DNA of 64,000 nt from Lachnospiraceae bacterium (lineage in GTDB: Bacteria > Bacillota > Clostridia > Lachnospirales > Lachnospiraceae). The position numbers and the translations under genes were made by a program. The stretch covers positions 55,197-119,196 of the forward strand of contig JAAUZE010000015.1 of the NCBI GenBank assembly GCA_014804755.1, written 5' to 3'. The notes under the pieces are model-generated. The model worked only from the letters and a program-made list of their open reading frames with translations, was not told the DNA's origin and made no database searches. Positions 25,240 to 35,197 of this stretch are shown one piece after another (position 1 is the stretch's first letter; every line of letters starts with the position of its first letter).

Positions 25240-26688
25240 TTAGTTGCCGAGGAATGCCTCGTAGGATGCCTGTGCGTTTGCTGCTACCGTAGCAGGATCC
25301 ATCTCTCCGTTACACATAGCCTGCATGTCCGCATTCAGAACGCCCCATACTGAATTGTCAACATAAGAGTCATAAATCTCTGTTGCAATATTGTCAACAT
25401 AGTTGAAGTTGTAGAAGTCAACCGTTACCTGATCAAATGTGCCCATGTCAAAGCTAGCCTTGTAGAAGCCCTGCTCTGCATAAGTCTCACCAACATAGAT
25501 CGCGAAATCCGGTCCGGTGATCTCACGGGCAAGATCGATACATGCTGCAAGCTTATCCGGATCATTTGCTACCTTTGCGTTGATGGCAACACCATAACCC
25601 ATACCGATGTTCTGGTAGTTGTTCGGATAGTTCGCATCCGCTGCCTGAGGAAGTACCGCAACCTTTAAGTTTGCATACTTGTCAGCATCTACGGAAGCCT
25701 TGATATAGGAGAAGTCCCAGTTACCGCCGATGAATGCTGCTGCATCGCCTGCGATGAAGTACTCACGCGCATCCTCGTTTGTTACAGCGTTGAAGTCAGA
25801 GTTGAAAATCTGGGTGTCATGGAACAGTCTCTGGGTCTCTGTCAATGCTGCTACGAAAGAATCGTCCGTGAACGCTGCCTGTCCGTCGCCTGCCATGATG
25901 TGATCAAACCACTCTGTTCCGGTATACTGATAGCCTAAGCAGGAGATGAAATCAGAATTCATCTGCCACTGTCCGCCGTTACCGAATGCGATGGTATCGA
26001 TACCCTGGCTCTCGAAGTAATCAACTGCAGCCTCAACCTCTGCCCATGTCGTCGGGAAGCTGTCATAGCCTGCGTCCGCCCACATCTGCGCATCGTATAC
26101 GACTACCGTACAGGTCATACCCGTCAGTGCCGGGAATGCATAATACTTGCCACCAACCGTGAACGGAGTCATTCTCTCGTAATTGTAATTGGTCGCATAC
26201 GGAGAATTGGTGATCGCATCCGTTAAGTCAAGGATCAGTCCCTGTGATGCCCAGCTTGCTGCATTCATACCCTGAAGCATGAATACATCAGGAAGGGAAT
26301 CCGCATTTGCATAGGTTGCAATCTGCGTCTTGAAATCATCGTTTGCAAGAACTTCCTGATTCAGCGTGATATCCGGATGTGCAGCATCCCAGTTAGCGAT
26401 TGCTCTACGGAATGCATCAGAACCACCGTTACCCTCGGACTCCTCGGATGTGGAGTAATGCATGAATGTAATCTCACCTGTGTAAGCAAGATCCTCTCCA
26501 CCAGCCGCGCCATTGCCATCGTCTGAGGTGTTGTTGTCATTGTTTGCAGGTGTATTGTTGTCCTCTACCTGCTGGTTGTCGTTGTTGTTCGACGAAGAAT
26601 TATTATCATTGTCATCTCCGCCGCCGCAAGCTGCAAGGGAAATTACCATTGCAGATGCCAGTAACACACTTAATAATTTCTTTTTCAC
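25240..26688 (-). CDS. Sugar ABC transporter substrate-binding lipoprotein
   Basis: 482 residues. A signal peptide with lipobox LAAC (lipid Cys at 21) is followed by a Gly/Asp/Asn-rich linker (to ~60) and an extracellular solute-binding family 1 domain. Trp-rich stretches and Tyr/Phe residues suit a sugar cleft. Together with the LacI regulator and cellobiose phosphorylase nearby, it probably binds cellodextrins (inference). It is the first gene of the transporter operon. Confidence 0.93.
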   Translation of the reverse strand: MKKKLLSVLLASAMVISLAACGGGDDNDNNSSSNNNDNQQVEDNNTPANNDNNTSDDGNGAAGGEDLAYTGEITFMHYSTSEESEGNGGSDAFRRAIANWDAAHPDITLNQEVLANDDFKTQIATYANADSLPDVFMLQGMNAASWASQGLILDLTDAITNSPYATNYNYERMTPFTVGGKYYAFPALTGMTCTVVVYDAQMWADAGYDSFPTTWAEVEAAVDYFESQGIDTIAFGNGGQWQMNSDFISCLGYQYTGTEWFDHIMAGDGQAAFTDDSFVAALTETQRLFHDTQIFNSDFNAVTNEDAREYFIAGDAAAFIGGNWDFSYIKASVDADKYANLKVAVLPQAADANYPNNYQNIGMGYGVAINAKVANDPDKLAACIDLAREITGPDFAIYVGETYAEQGFYKASFDMGTFDQVTVDFYNFNYVDNIATEIYDSYVDNSVWGVLNADMQAMCNGEMDPATVAANAQASYEAFLGN

Positions 26689-26742
26689 TTTTTCTTATCC
26701 TCCTCTTACAAAGTGTGATGAACAGTTACTGCATTTATATCA

Positions 26743-26779
26743 ATATCACTTACGTGTGATATAAATACCACAAGGTGGT
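26743..26779 (-). promoter_or_regulatory. Leader dyads of the sugar operon
   Basis: In the untranslated leader, ATATCAC-N6-GTGATAT (26743-26762) and ACCAC-AAG-GTGGT (26767-26779) form two small dyads ~60-90 bp before the start codon. They could be a regulator site or message structure. Confidence 0.4.
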
Positions 26780-26843
26780 TTGTACCAAAACTGATCTGCG
26801 CCTGCATTCAGCCGCTCTTCGTCTTTTGAAAAACAATGCCCTT

Positions 26844-26895
26844 ACTATATCACAGCTCTGTCTGCTTGCCAACCCATAAAACGAACTTTCGTTTT
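26844..26895 (-). promoter_or_regulatory. Promoter and palindromic operator of the sugar operon
   Basis: On the minus strand, TTGGCA (26867-26872) and TATAGT (26844-26849) are spaced by 17 bp. Five bp upstream of the -35 is an 18-bp dyad with arms AAAACGAA and TTCGTTTT (26878-26895), a likely LacI-type operator; AAAACGA also occurs in the dyad before lacI. Confidence 0.65.
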
Positions 26896-26968
26896 ATTTC
26901 GTTATGCCGATCTTTTTTCTTTCACGCTGTTTTCTGCATTTCCGCCGGTATTGTCCTAAGACTTTCCA

Positions 26969-28015
26969 TTACTTAACATTCTTGCCATTCATCGCCTGCA
27001 GCTTCCGGGGTCTGCCGACCGTTCCTCCGCGCGCCAGCTCTCCCGGCACGGTAATCTGCTCGATCAACGTCGTCTTCGGATGCTCAATCAGCTCGATCAG
27101 CTTCTTTGCCGCAGTCGTTCCGATCGTCTGCGTATCCTGCCGGACTGTCGTCAGGATCGGTTCAAGCTGTGACGCAATATGCAATCCGTCATACCCGGCA
27201 ACTGAAATATCCTCCGGTATGCGCAGCCCCTTGCCCTTCAAACAATTAATGCCGCCGACTGCCGCAAAATCATCCGGATAAATGATGCAGGTCGGACACT
27301 CCTTCTGTTTTAAGAGACGTTCCGTCTGCTGCGCCGCTCTTCGCATATCACGGTATGCCGCAGGCAGGACGTAACTGTCGGGAGCTGTTATGCCAAGCTC
27401 CTCCGATACCCGGTAAAAACTGGAAAGGCGGTCTCTTGTAACTGAGGTATCATCTCCATGAATATAGGCAATCCTGCGGTGCCCCATCTCATAAATATAA
27501 GAAAGTAATTCCCGCATGCCCCTGATATTATCCGAAGCTACCGTGATCCGTTCCGAAAACACATGATCGATCGTCACAACGGGAAGGGTGCTCTGAAGCA
27601 GCTCGATCACTTCCGCATCCTTAAAATCAATGCAGGCGATCACAATCCCGTCAAGCCCTCTGTAACGGCTGTGTTCCAAATAAGAAAGCCGATTCTTACG
27701 CGTCTTGGAGCAATTCAGGAACGTAATGTCATATCCCTGACTCTCCGCATACAGCCGAAAACTGTCCAGCACATTTGCAAAATAATCATGTGTCAATCCG
27801 CTCCTCGATTCATCAGCAAACAAAACACCCAAATTGTAAGTGCGGTTCGTCTTTAACGCCCTTGCAGACAGGTTCGGAAAATACCCCATTTCCTTGGCGA
27901 CCTGTCTAATATGAAGCTTTGTCTCTTCGCCAATGTCAGCATGATCATTCAGCGCCTTGGAAACCGTGGCCACCGAAACGCCGCAGGCAATGGATATGTC
28001 TTTCATGGATACCAT
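26969..28015 (-). CDS. LacI-family transcriptional regulator
   Basis: 348 residues. The N-terminal HTH (MKDISIACGVSVATVSKALN, ~4-50) has the hinge helix (LSARALKTNRT), followed by a periplasmic-binding-like ligand domain. Two starts, ATG-GTA-TCC-ATG, are possible. It is downstream of the transporter promoter region and divergent from cellobiose phosphorylase, so it most likely senses cellobiose or a related sugar and controls both units. The ligand is inferred. Confidence 0.92.
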   Translation of the reverse strand: MVSMKDISIACGVSVATVSKALNDHADIGEETKLHIRQVAKEMGYFPNLSARALKTNRTYNLGVLFADESRSGLTHDYFANVLDSFRLYAESQGYDITFLNCSKTRKNRLSYLEHSRYRGLDGIVIACIDFKDAEVIELLQSTLPVVTIDHVFSERITVASDNIRGMRELLSYIYEMGHRRIAYIHGDDTSVTRDRLSSFYRVSEELGITAPDSYVLPAAYRDMRRAAQQTERLLKQKECPTCIIYPDDFAAVGGINCLKGKGLRIPEDISVAGYDGLHIASQLEPILTTVRQDTQTIGTTAAKKLIELIEHPKTTLIEQITVPGELARGGTVGRPRKLQAMNGKNVK

Positions 28016-28109
28016 ATGATCAGAAGCCCTTTCTCCATACCGACAGCAACGGCAAACACACCGCCAAATACAGCTTCACTGCGCCTGTGATAACAATGTG
28101 CTGAGTGCT

Positions 28110-28158
28110 TAATCGTTTTCGTTGAAATGATTATATAACAATTTTGATGTTTTTTCAA
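28110..28158 (-). promoter_or_regulatory. lacI-type gene promoter with overlapping operator
   Basis: On the minus strand, TTGAAA (28153-28158), 17 bp, TATAAT (28130-28135). A dyad with arms TAATCGTTT and AAATGATTA (28110-28133, one mismatch) overlaps the -10 and the start of transcription, suggesting autorepression. Confidence 0.6.
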
Positions 28159-28268
28159 CATTTCGTTGTGCATTTTTATATAAGTTTCACATTTTTGTAT
28201 ATCTTTACCATACTTTTTTTCCACATTTTGTATATTATCACAATTTTTCTTTGTCGTTTTTCCCTTTA

Positions 28269-28297
28269 TTGCTTTTTTCAGCCTTCTTCTGTATAAT
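28269..28297 (+). promoter_or_regulatory. Promoter of cellobiose phosphorylase
   Basis: TTGCTT (28269-28274), 17 bp, TATAAT (28292-28297), giving a ~70-nt leader. No perfect operator is seen; a partial TCGTTTTT half-site lies ~20 bp upstream of the -35. Confidence 0.6.
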
Positions 28298-28374
28298 GAA
28301 AATTAGTGGACGGCGCCTTTATTTTCGCCACTTAAACGATTTCTTAAATCAAACAGAAAAAGGAGAATATGGCT

Positions 28375-30813
28375 ATGAAATTCGGTTATTTTGATGACGC
28401 CAATCAAGAGTACGTCATTACCACACCAAAGACCCCGCTTCCCTGGATCAACTACCTTGGGTGCAATGAGTTCTTTACCCTCATTTCCAACACCTGCGGC
28501 GGTTATACCTTCTATAAGGATGCGAAGCTGCTCAGGATTACCAGATACCGCTACAACGATGTACCTTATGACTGCAACGGCAAGTATTACTATATTAAAG
28601 ACGGCGATTCTATTTGGAATCCCGGGTGGCAGCCTGTTAAGGCAGAACTTGACTCCTATGAGTGCCGCCATGGTATCGGGTACAGCCGTTTTACCTCCGC
28701 CAAGAACGGCGTAGAGGCGTCCGTACTTGCTTTTGTTCCTTTAAACGATAACTGCGAAATCAATCAGGTCACACTGACGAACAAGACGGACAAGCCGAAG
28801 GAGCTGAAGCTGTTCTCCTATGTAGAATGGTGTCTGTGGAATGCCGATGACGATTCCAGAAACTTCCAGCGTAACCTGAGCACGGGCGAAGTCGAGATCG
28901 AGGGTTCCACGATCTACCATAAGACCGAGTACCGTGAGCGCCGTAATCATTATGCTCTTTTCTCCGTCAACAGCCCAATCGACGGCTTTGACACGATCCG
29001 AAGCGAATTTATCGGCGCGTACAAGAGCGGCGCCGATCCGGAAGTCGTAGAAAACGGTCAGTCAAAGAACAGCGTGGCAAGCGGCTGGTCTCCGATCGCT
29101 TCCCATCAGATCAACATCACGCTGGCACCGGGCGAGAGCAAGTCTCTTGTTTTTGTTCTCGGCTACTGCGAGAATCCGGACGACGACAAGTGGGACGCAC
29201 CGGGCGTTATCAAAAAACGGCCCGCAAAAGAACTGCTTGCCAAGTTCCAGACGGATGCGGATGTAGAGAAGGCGTTCACGGAACTTACTTCTTATTGGAA
29301 GCAGCTGCTTTCCAAGTACACGGTTTCCTCCGCAAATGATAAGGTCAACCGCATGGTCAATATTTGGAACCAGTATCAGTGTATGGTAACGTTTAACATG
29401 AGCCGTTCCGCTTCCTATTATGAGTCGGGTATCGGACGCGGCATGGGCTTCCGCGATTCCTGTCAGGATCTTTTGGGCTTCGTTCATCTGATCCCTGACC
29501 GTGCGCGCCAGCGTATCATTGATATTGCCTCCACCCAGTTTGAGGACGGCAGCGCTTACCATCAGTACCAGCCCTTAACGAAAAAAGGAAATTCCGACAT
29601 CGGCTCCGGCTTTAACGATGACCCGCTCTGGCTGATCGCGGGAACAAACGCTTATATCCGCGAGACCGGAGACATGACGATCTTAGATCAGATGGTTCCT
29701 TTTGACAATGACGAGAGCAAAGCAAAACCGCTCATGGAACACTTAAAGCGGTCGTTTGACTACATCATGAACCACAGAGGTCCCCATAATCTCCCGCTGA
29801 TCGGACGTGCGGACTGGAATGACTGCCTGAACTTAAACTGCCATTCTTTACAGCCGGGCGAATCATTCCAGACATTCGGTCCGTCCGAAGGTCCCGTTGC
29901 GGAATCCGTCTTTATCGGAGGCATGTTTGTGAAGTATGGTCAGGAGTACGCGGATCTCTGCCGCTTACAGGGCAATGACGCCGAGGCGGACAGAGCGCTT
30001 GCTGCGGTTGCGGAGATGAACCGTGTTCTTCTTTCGGACGCAGGATGGGACGGCGAGTGGTTCATCCGCGCTTACGATTCCTACGGAGGCAAGGTCGGCA
30101 GCAAGGACTGTGAGGAAGGTCAGATCTACATTGAGCCGCAGGGCTTCTGTGTGCTCGCGGGCGTCGGCGTGGAGACCGGCGAGGCAAAGCGCGCGCTTGA
30201 TTCCGTAAAAGAAAAACTGGATACCGATTACGGTATCATGATCTTACAGCCCGCTTATACCAAATATCACGAGGAGCTTGGCGAGGTTTCCTCTTATCCG
30301 CCCGGCTACAAGGAGAATGCGGGTATCTTCTGTCACAATAACCCGTGGGTATCCATTGCGGAGACCGTGATCGGACGCGGCGACCGCGCGTTTGAGATTT
30401 ATAAGAAGACCTGCCCCGCTTACACGGAGGAGATCAGTGAGATTCACAGAACAGAGCCTTATATCTATTGCCAGATGGTTGCGGGACGTGACGCAAAATA
30501 TCACGGCGAGGGCAAAAACAGCTGGCTCACGGGTACCGCGGCATGGACGTTCGTCAATATCTCCCAGTATATTCTGGGCGTATATCCGACGCATACGGGT
30601 CTTTCCGTAAATCCGTGCGTACCGAAGGATTTCGGCGATTTCACGATCACCAGAAAATTCCGCGAGGGCACTTACCACATTGAGGTCAAGAACCCGAACA
30701 ATGTGGAAAAAGGCGTCGTCAGTTTGACAGTGGACGGCAAAGCCGTGGACGGATGCATCATCCCGTACGAAAAAGGCAAGACGGAATATCAGGTTGTTGT
30801 AACAATGGGATAA
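28375..30813 (+). CDS. Cellobiose phosphorylase (GH94)
   Basis: 812 residues. Phosphorolyses cellobiose to glucose 1-phosphate and glucose in the cytosol, saving ATP. The N-terminus [14 protein letters not shown] is the classic cellobiose phosphorylase start. The catalytic acid lies in RADWNDCLN near residue 480, and the (alpha/alpha)6 barrel and C-terminal jelly roll are full length. No signal peptide. ATG at 28375 is preferred over 28369 because AGGAG is ~9 nt away. Transcribed divergently from lacI; its substrate ties the ABC importer to cellobiose or cellodextrin use. Confidence 0.93.
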   Translation: MKFGYFDDANQEYVITTPKTPLPWINYLGCNEFFTLISNTCGGYTFYKDAKLLRITRYRYNDVPYDCNGKYYYIKDGDSIWNPGWQPVKAELDSYECRHGIGYSRFTSAKNGVEASVLAFVPLNDNCEINQVTLTNKTDKPKELKLFSYVEWCLWNADDDSRNFQRNLSTGEVEIEGSTIYHKTEYRERRNHYALFSVNSPIDGFDTIRSEFIGAYKSGADPEVVENGQSKNSVASGWSPIASHQINITLAPGESKSLVFVLGYCENPDDDKWDAPGVIKKRPAKELLAKFQTDADVEKAFTELTSYWKQLLSKYTVSSANDKVNRMVNIWNQYQCMVTFNMSRSASYYESGIGRGMGFRDSCQDLLGFVHLIPDRARQRIIDIASTQFEDGSAYHQYQPLTKKGNSDIGSGFNDDPLWLIAGTNAYIRETGDMTILDQMVPFDNDESKAKPLMEHLKRSFDYIMNHRGPHNLPLIGRADWNDCLNLNCHSLQPGESFQTFGPSEGPVAESVFIGGMFVKYGQEYADLCRLQGNDAEADRALAAVAEMNRVLLSDAGWDGEWFIRAYDSYGGKVGSKDCEEGQIYIEPQGFCVLAGVGVETGEAKRALDSVKEKLDTDYGIMILQPAYTKYHEELGEVSSYPPGYKENAGIFCHNNPWVSIAETVIGRGDRAFEIYKKTCPAYTEEISEIHRTEPYIYCQMVAGRDAKYHGEGKNSWLTGTAAWTFVNISQYILGVYPTHTGLSVNPCVPKDFGDFTITRKFREGTYHIEVKNPNNVEKGVVSLTVDGKAVDGCIIPYEKGKTEYQVVVTMG

Positions 30814-30826
30814 ATTACATTTTTGA

Positions 30827-30858
30827 AAAGAATCCGTCAAGCGGCGGATTCTTTTTTT
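30827..30858 (+). terminator. Terminator of cellobiose phosphorylase
   Basis: Stem AAAGAATCCG/CGGATTCTTT with an 8-nt loop and a T run. A second CGGATTCTTT follows at about 30868, a possible remnant of an extra arm. Confidence 0.8.
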
Positions 30859-30948
30859 GCCGCTTAGCGGATTCTTTTGTATTGCACTTCTTGTCCGCTT
30901 CGATTATAATAACGTTATCTTTCAATTTGATAGGAGGCTATAAAAGAA

Positions 30949-32109
30949 ATGAAAAGAAAGTATGCAGCACTATTGTTACTGGCTCTCGCTCTGGCTCTGC
31001 CTGCATGTGGAAAAGAAGAGGACACTACGGCAGAACCGACGATTGCAGCAGAGACACCGACTCCCGAACCGACAGAGGAGCCGATTCCTGAACCGACCGA
31101 AGCGCCGGAGGAGGATCCGGAAAAAGACGATGTTGATGACACGGACGATCGGGACGATCTCGGAAACCTGGATCTGAACGGCAGCTCCGCCGGCTCAGAC
31201 ACAGACTACCGTGCACCTTTTACAGGCTATTATGGCGGGGACTATATCCTCATCAAGAACAATCAGTGGGACGATTATAATCTCGTTTATTCGGATACCA
31301 CGCAGGCATATGCGCTTGTCGATGAGGACGTCAGATATTTTTCCGTGATCGGCGACGAGGTGTACTACACTTCCAGAGACTCCGATACTGAGACGTATTC
31401 CTTTTGGAAGATCGCAATGGAAAACGGCGCGGAACCGGAGCTGTTGCTGGATGGCACGCAGGTTTGTTCTTTTTCCTATTATAACGGTCTGATCTACTAT
31501 GATAATTATGATGATTATTATGAGCTGTACTGCTACAATCCCGCAGATGGCAGCAATGAGAAGATCGATGATGACTCGCTTGGCCGTTATTACATTTTAG
31601 GCGATTATCTGTATTATGAGCGGATGGATGACCAGACCTTCTGCAAGATGAAGCTGGACGGCAGCGACAAGGAGACGCTTTTTGCGCTTTCCTATTATAA
31701 TTTAGAATATTTAAGCAGCTTTACCGCATTTGACGTCAGCGGCTATATCTTCTTCGCCTTTACAACGCCTAACGGCGAAATGTACATCACAGCGGAAGAC
31801 GGGGAAAGTTACGAGCTGATCGCAAGCGGTCTTCAGGATTTCGACTTAAATCAGGATATTTACTGCATGGACGGTTCTCTGTACTATTCCACAGAGAACG
31901 GAACGGAGATTCACCGACTTGACATCGCAGAATATCTGCTGACCGAGGGTATGACCGAAATTCCCGACACAGTGATCTGCAACAGAAGCTTCTACTACTT
32001 TGAGCTGACCGACGGACTAATCTATGTGGAGCTTTACGACGGCAACAACGAGGTAGAGGTTTACGACTGCCTGACCGGAGAGTTATACAACACATTTGAT
32101 TTTTCATAA
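30949..32109 (+). CDS. DUF5050-like lipoprotein
   Basis: 386-residue exported lipoprotein. Signal peptide with lipobox LPAC (lipid Cys 20), then a Pro/Glu/Thr-rich wall-spanning linker (~25-65), then ~300 residues of Tyr/Asp-rich repeats (DDYYELYCYN, GDYLYYERMDD and similar), typical of DUF5050 propeller-like domains. Likely surface-exposed and binding a ligand. It is a single gene behind the cellobiose phosphorylase terminator; no direct link to cellobiose use is shown. Confidence 0.8.
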   Translation: MKRKYAALLLLALALALPACGKEEDTTAEPTIAAETPTPEPTEEPIPEPTEAPEEDPEKDDVDDTDDRDDLGNLDLNGSSAGSDTDYRAPFTGYYGGDYILIKNNQWDDYNLVYSDTTQAYALVDEDVRYFSVIGDEVYYTSRDSDTETYSFWKIAMENGAEPELLLDGTQVCSFSYYNGLIYYDNYDDYYELYCYNPADGSNEKIDDDSLGRYYILGDYLYYERMDDQTFCKMKLDGSDKETLFALSYYNLEYLSSFTAFDVSGYIFFAFTTPNGEMYITAEDGESYELIASGLQDFDLNQDIYCMDGSLYYSTENGTEIHRLDIAEYLLTEGMTEIPDTVICNRSFYYFELTDGLIYVELYDGNNEVEVYDCLTGELYNTFDFS

Positions 32110-32119
32110 GCATGATACA

Positions 32120-32162
32120 CTAAGGCGAAGCGGGGCAATGTTGAATGCCTGCGCTTCGCCTG
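32120..32162 (+). terminator. Hairpin after the DUF5050-like gene
   Basis: Stem AGGCGAAGC/GCTTCGCCT with an internal GGCA/TGCC pair. A T-rich stretch follows weakly. Confidence 0.55.
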
Positions 32163-32189
32163 TTTGTATCATGAACCCTTATGCATAGA

Positions 32190-32258
32190 AAAAAGAACGC
32201 AAAGAATGTGAAACATTCTTTTGCGTTCTTTCGAAGAATTTGCGTTCGCAATTCTTGC
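32190..32258 (+). repeat. Tandem-hairpin element
   Basis: Long stem AAGAACGCAAAGAATG / CATTCTTTTGCGTTCTT, then TTTCGAAGAAT linking to a second hairpin AGAATTTGCG-TTC-GCAATTCTT. Same linker as 322-370 and 33904-33949. Confidence 0.65.
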
Positions 32259-32286
32259 AGGTTTGAGATATTTTCCTTAAGAATAA

Positions 32287-32322
32287 AAAACCGGAATCCC
32301 TTCTATAAGGATTCCGGCTTTT
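32287..32322 (-). terminator. Terminator of tRNA-Arg (ACG)
   Basis: On the minus strand a perfect stem GCCGGAATCC/GGATTCCGG is followed by T7, just after the tRNA. Confidence 0.88.
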
Positions 32323-32328
32323 TATTCA

Positions 32329-32402
32329 CGTGCGTTAGAGGATTCGAACCCCCGACCTTTTGGTCCGTAGCCAAACGCTCTATCCAGCTGAGCTAAACGC
32401 AC
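32329..32402 (-). tRNA. tRNA-Arg (anticodon ACG)
   Basis: The acceptor GTGCGTT pairs with AACGCAC. The anticodon stem TTTGG/CCAAA encloses CTACGGA (anticodon ACG). Decodes CGU/CGC after A-to-I editing. Confidence 0.95.
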
Positions 32403-32424
32403 ATTTGCTTTACGCAACAAATAT

Positions 32425-32453
32425 ATATTACTTCATCATCCACGCTTTGTCAA
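32425..32453 (-). promoter_or_regulatory. Promoter of tRNA-Arg (ACG)
   Basis: On the minus strand, TTGACA (32448-32453), 17 bp, TAATAT (32425-32430), 22 bp before the tRNA. Confidence 0.8.
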
Positions 32454-32723
32454 CTGAATTTTCGCATCTGTTTTGGAATTCTGTTCTTTCTTTTTCACTC
32501 TGTGTCTTGCCTCGTCCCGCTGCACCAACGGGGGTCTGTGCTCTCCTATGTTTTTCGCCGCACACTTTTACATTGTCTTTGCACTTTTATTTTTTGCGGC
32601 ACAATGCTTTGCCTTCGACCTGCAAACGCATTGTTTCTCTCTCATGGATTACTATACAGGAAATCTTCACAAAACGTCAAGGCTTGTCCGCATGTAAGGC
32701 ATCGCACGGGGTCGGTCACTCCC
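32454..32723. other. Gene-free, T- and C-rich interval
   Basis: This interval between the tRNA promoter and the GH25 stop is rich in T and C on the plus strand. Several overlapping open frames exist but none has a ribosome site or a recognisable protein. I see no further feature. Confidence 0.5.
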
Positions 32724-33857
32724 TCATTGCAGCGAAAAATCATAAAAGCTGATATTCATATCGACATTCCCCGTGATTCCCGCCACTTTCGCGGTGTCCG
32801 TGTACTGCCAGATGTCAAAGGCATATGGGAAATAGAAATACGGCGTATATGCCGCAAACCACTTCGGATACTGCTCAATCCTTGTCAGGTCGAGCATGAG
32901 CATGAATGTCTTTAAGTTTCCGTATATCATCGGGCGGTAACCCGCTTCTTCGATCCGGTCAAAAAAGGCAATGCAATTGTCCGTCCACTGTTCCATCGTC
33001 AGCACGTTCGTGCGCGCGCTTGACGCATTCACATCCTCCACATCCAATACCACCGTACATTGCAGGTTATAAGGAGAAAGCGCCTCGATCACGAAATCCG
33101 CTTCCTCTCTTGCCTCCTCGGGAGTGAGCGCCTGCGTAAAGAAATATACGCCGACTTCCACGCCTGCTGCCGTCGCGCCCTCGATATTCCTGACAAAATA
33201 CTCGTCGAGCACAAGTCTTCCCTCGCTGCCATAGCCGCGGATTCCCAGACGGATGATCGCATACTCCACGCCGTCTGCCGCAACCTGCTGCCAGTCGATT
33301 GCCCCCTGATAGCTGGAAACATCAATCCCCTTGTGCGTCACAAGCTGTTCATTCTCATAATACCGATACTCATTGTTCTCGGTAACGACTAAATTATCAT
33401 TGACATAGGGGTGCTTCTGCAGGGCGTCATTGATGTCCATAAAATAGTATTGTCCCGCATCCGCAAACACGATCTGATCCGGAAAAAAATGACGGAGCAT
33501 GAGAACCGTTCCGTTCCCGCTTGTGGCCTGCTCCTTGAGTTCCTCCAGAAAACGCTCCCGCGCTTCCATATCCAGCGTCTGCGCCTGCTCCGCCAAAAGC
33601 TGCGAAACTTCTTCCTCCGTATACATTTCATCGGATACCGCAATCGCCTCAACCGCCTCCATTTCTTTCAGCTCCTGCTTCAACGCCTCATTTTCTTTTC
33701 GAAAATAAAAGAAAACAAATAAAAGCGCGGCGATTGCAAGCAAAGAAAGCATTGCAAAAAAGACTGCTGCAATGCCTCTGCTTTTGTTAACCTTTTGCTT
33801 CGGGGTACGGTGCCTCCCCTCCGTCTGCTCTTTCCGTTCCTCTGTTCTTTCCTGCAT
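32724..33857 (-). CDS. Membrane-anchored GH25 lysozyme
   Basis: 377 residues. A charged N-terminal tail (1-27) and one membrane helix (~28-52) precede a short coiled coil (~53-115) and a region to ~170. The GH25 muramidase domain follows, with GIDVSSYQGAIDW (first Asp), YAIIRLGIRGYG and VVLDVEDV (DxE catalytic pair). It cleaves the MurNAc-GlcNAc bond in peptidoglycan from the outer membrane face. It lies downstream of trpS and is separated from it by trpS's terminator. Confidence 0.92.
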   Translation of the reverse strand: MQERTEERKEQTEGRHRTPKQKVNKSRGIAAVFFAMLSLLAIAALLFVFFYFRKENEALKQELKEMEAVEAIAVSDEMYTEEEVSQLLAEQAQTLDMEARERFLEELKEQATSGNGTVLMLRHFFPDQIVFADAGQYYFMDINDALQKHPYVNDNLVVTENNEYRYYENEQLVTHKGIDVSSYQGAIDWQQVAADGVEYAIIRLGIRGYGSEGRLVLDEYFVRNIEGATAAGVEVGVYFFTQALTPEEAREEADFVIEALSPYNLQCTVVLDVEDVNASSARTNVLTMEQWTDNCIAFFDRIEEAGYRPMIYGNLKTFMLMLDLTRIEQYPKWFAAYTPYFYFPYAFDIWQYTDTAKVAGITGNVDMNISFYDFSLQ

Positions 33858-33903
33858 GATTACCTTCTTATCTATATACTGTAAAAATTTTCTCAGTCCG
33901 AGA

Positions 33904-33949
33904 AGAATTGCGCAGCAATTCTTCGAAAAAGTTTGCGTTCCGCAAACTC
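33904..33949 (-). terminator. trpS terminator, tandem-hairpin element
   Basis: On the minus strand, AGTTTGCG-GAA-CGCAAACT with a T tract is followed by TTCGAAGAAT and a second hairpin GAAGAATTGC/GCAATTCTTC. Same linker and arrangement as 322-370 and 32190-32258. Confidence 0.8.
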
Positions 33950-33953
33950 TTTT

Positions 33954-35045
33954 TTACTTCCCGAAGCGCTCCGCCTGCTCTGCGATCAGCGCCTGATCGT
34001 CAAAATAATTGATTTTCATCGCTGCCTTGACCTCGGCAAGCGTCTGCTCCGCAACCTCTTTTGCCGCCTTGGTTCCTTCCTTCAATATATCATAAATCGC
34101 CGGAATATCTTTTTCTAATTCCTTCCTGCGCTCTCTGATCGGTGCAAGCTCTTCCTCCAAAACCTTGTTTAAAAACTTTTTGACCTTGACATCGCCGAGT
34201 CCGCCGCGTTTATAATGATCTTTTAATTCATCCAGATTTTGGTATTCAGGCAGATAACGCGCAAACTGCTCCGTTCTGCTGAACGCATCCAGATAAATAA
34301 AAACAGGGTTGCCGTCCACATTGCCCGGATCCTCCACACGCAGATGGTTCGGATCCGTGAACATCGACATCACCTTCTTTTTCACATCCTCCTCGGTGTC
34401 AGACAGATAAATGCAGTTGCCGAGCGACTTGCTCATTTTGGCCTTGCCGTCCGTTCCCGGCAGCCGCAGACACGCCTCGTTATCCGGCAGCAGAATCGCC
34501 GGATCCACCAAGGTTTCCCCGTACACGCTGTTAAACTTATGCACGATCTCCTTTGTCTGTTCAAGCATGGGCATCTGATCCTCGCCCGCGGGAACAGTCG
34601 TTGCCTTGAATGCGGTGATGTCCGCCGCCTGACTGATCGGGTAGCAGAAAAAGCCGACCGGAATGCTCGTCTCAAAATTGCGCATCTGTATCTCGCTCTT
34701 GACCGTCGGGTTACGCTGTAAGCGCGACACCGTCACCAGATTCATGTAATAGAACGTCAGCTCCGTCAGTTCAGGAATCTGCGACTGAATGAGAATATGA
34801 GATTTTGCAGGATCGATCCCGCATGCAAGATAATCAAGCGCCACCTCGATAATATTCTGACGCACCTTCTCCGGATTGTCCGCATTGTCCGTCAGCGCCT
34901 GCGCATCCGCGATCATAATAAATATCTTGTCAAACTCACCCGAGTTCTGTAATTCCACGCGTCGTTTCAAAGAACCGACATAATGCCCGACATGCAGCCT
35001 GCCTGTCGGTCTGTCCCCTGTCAATATGATTTTTGAATTTGGCAT
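33954..35045 (-). CDS. trpS: Tryptophanyl-tRNA synthetase
   Basis: 363-residue class I aminoacyl-tRNA synthetase that charges tRNA-Trp. The HIGH-like motif is HVGH at 18-21 and KMSKS lies near 204-208 (AKMSKSLGN). The start [15 protein letters not shown] is canonical and preceded by AGGAGGG. No T-box leader is visible: the ~150-bp gap to metI contains only two hairpins. It may be read through from the met genes or have its own promoter. Confidence 0.95.
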   Translation of the reverse strand: MPNSKIILTGDRPTGRLHVGHYVGSLKRRVELQNSGEFDKIFIMIADAQALTDNADNPEKVRQNIIEVALDYLACGIDPAKSHILIQSQIPELTELTFYYMNLVTVSRLQRNPTVKSEIQMRNFETSIPVGFFCYPISQAADITAFKATTVPAGEDQMPMLEQTKEIVHKFNSVYGETLVDPAILLPDNEACLRLPGTDGKAKMSKSLGNCIYLSDTEEDVKKKVMSMFTDPNHLRVEDPGNVDGNPVFIYLDAFSRTEQFARYLPEYQNLDELKDHYKRGGLGDVKVKKFLNKVLEEELAPIRERRKELEKDIPAIYDILKEGTKAAKEVAEQTLAEVKAAMKINYFDDQALIAEQAERFGK

Positions 35046-35095
35046 CCGTATGCCCTCCTGCTTCCTGTTTTTGCCCGAACATGCCCATTCGGGCG

Positions 35096-35121
35096 GGTAT
35101 CATGTCTGACGACATGATACC
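35096..35121 (-). terminator. Hairpin between metI and trpS
   Basis: A perfect 11-bp stem GGTATCATGTC/GACATGATACC with a 4-nt loop. There is no clear T tract; a second GCCCGAA/TTCGGGC hairpin lies next to it. It may partly separate metI from trpS. Confidence 0.5.
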
Positions 35122-35197
35122 ATATTTTCATCCATACTTCCAGTAGCAGTCTGTTCTTTTTCGGTAACTATCCGTTTTCATATTTTATGGACCGGCT

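Noticed and set aside
32181..32396. Plus-strand ORF over tRNA-Arg (ACG)
   Set aside because: FTCVRGFEPPTFWSV-type reading is a tRNA shadow.
32360..32915. Plus-strand ORFs of 74-137 codons between tRNA-Arg and the lysozyme gene
   Set aside because: No ribosome sites, overlapping frames, and the right part is antisense of the lysozyme gene.
35046..35197. T-box leader for trpS
   Set aside because: Looked for a T-box consensus and Trp specifier in the ~150-bp gap; only two simple hairpins are present.
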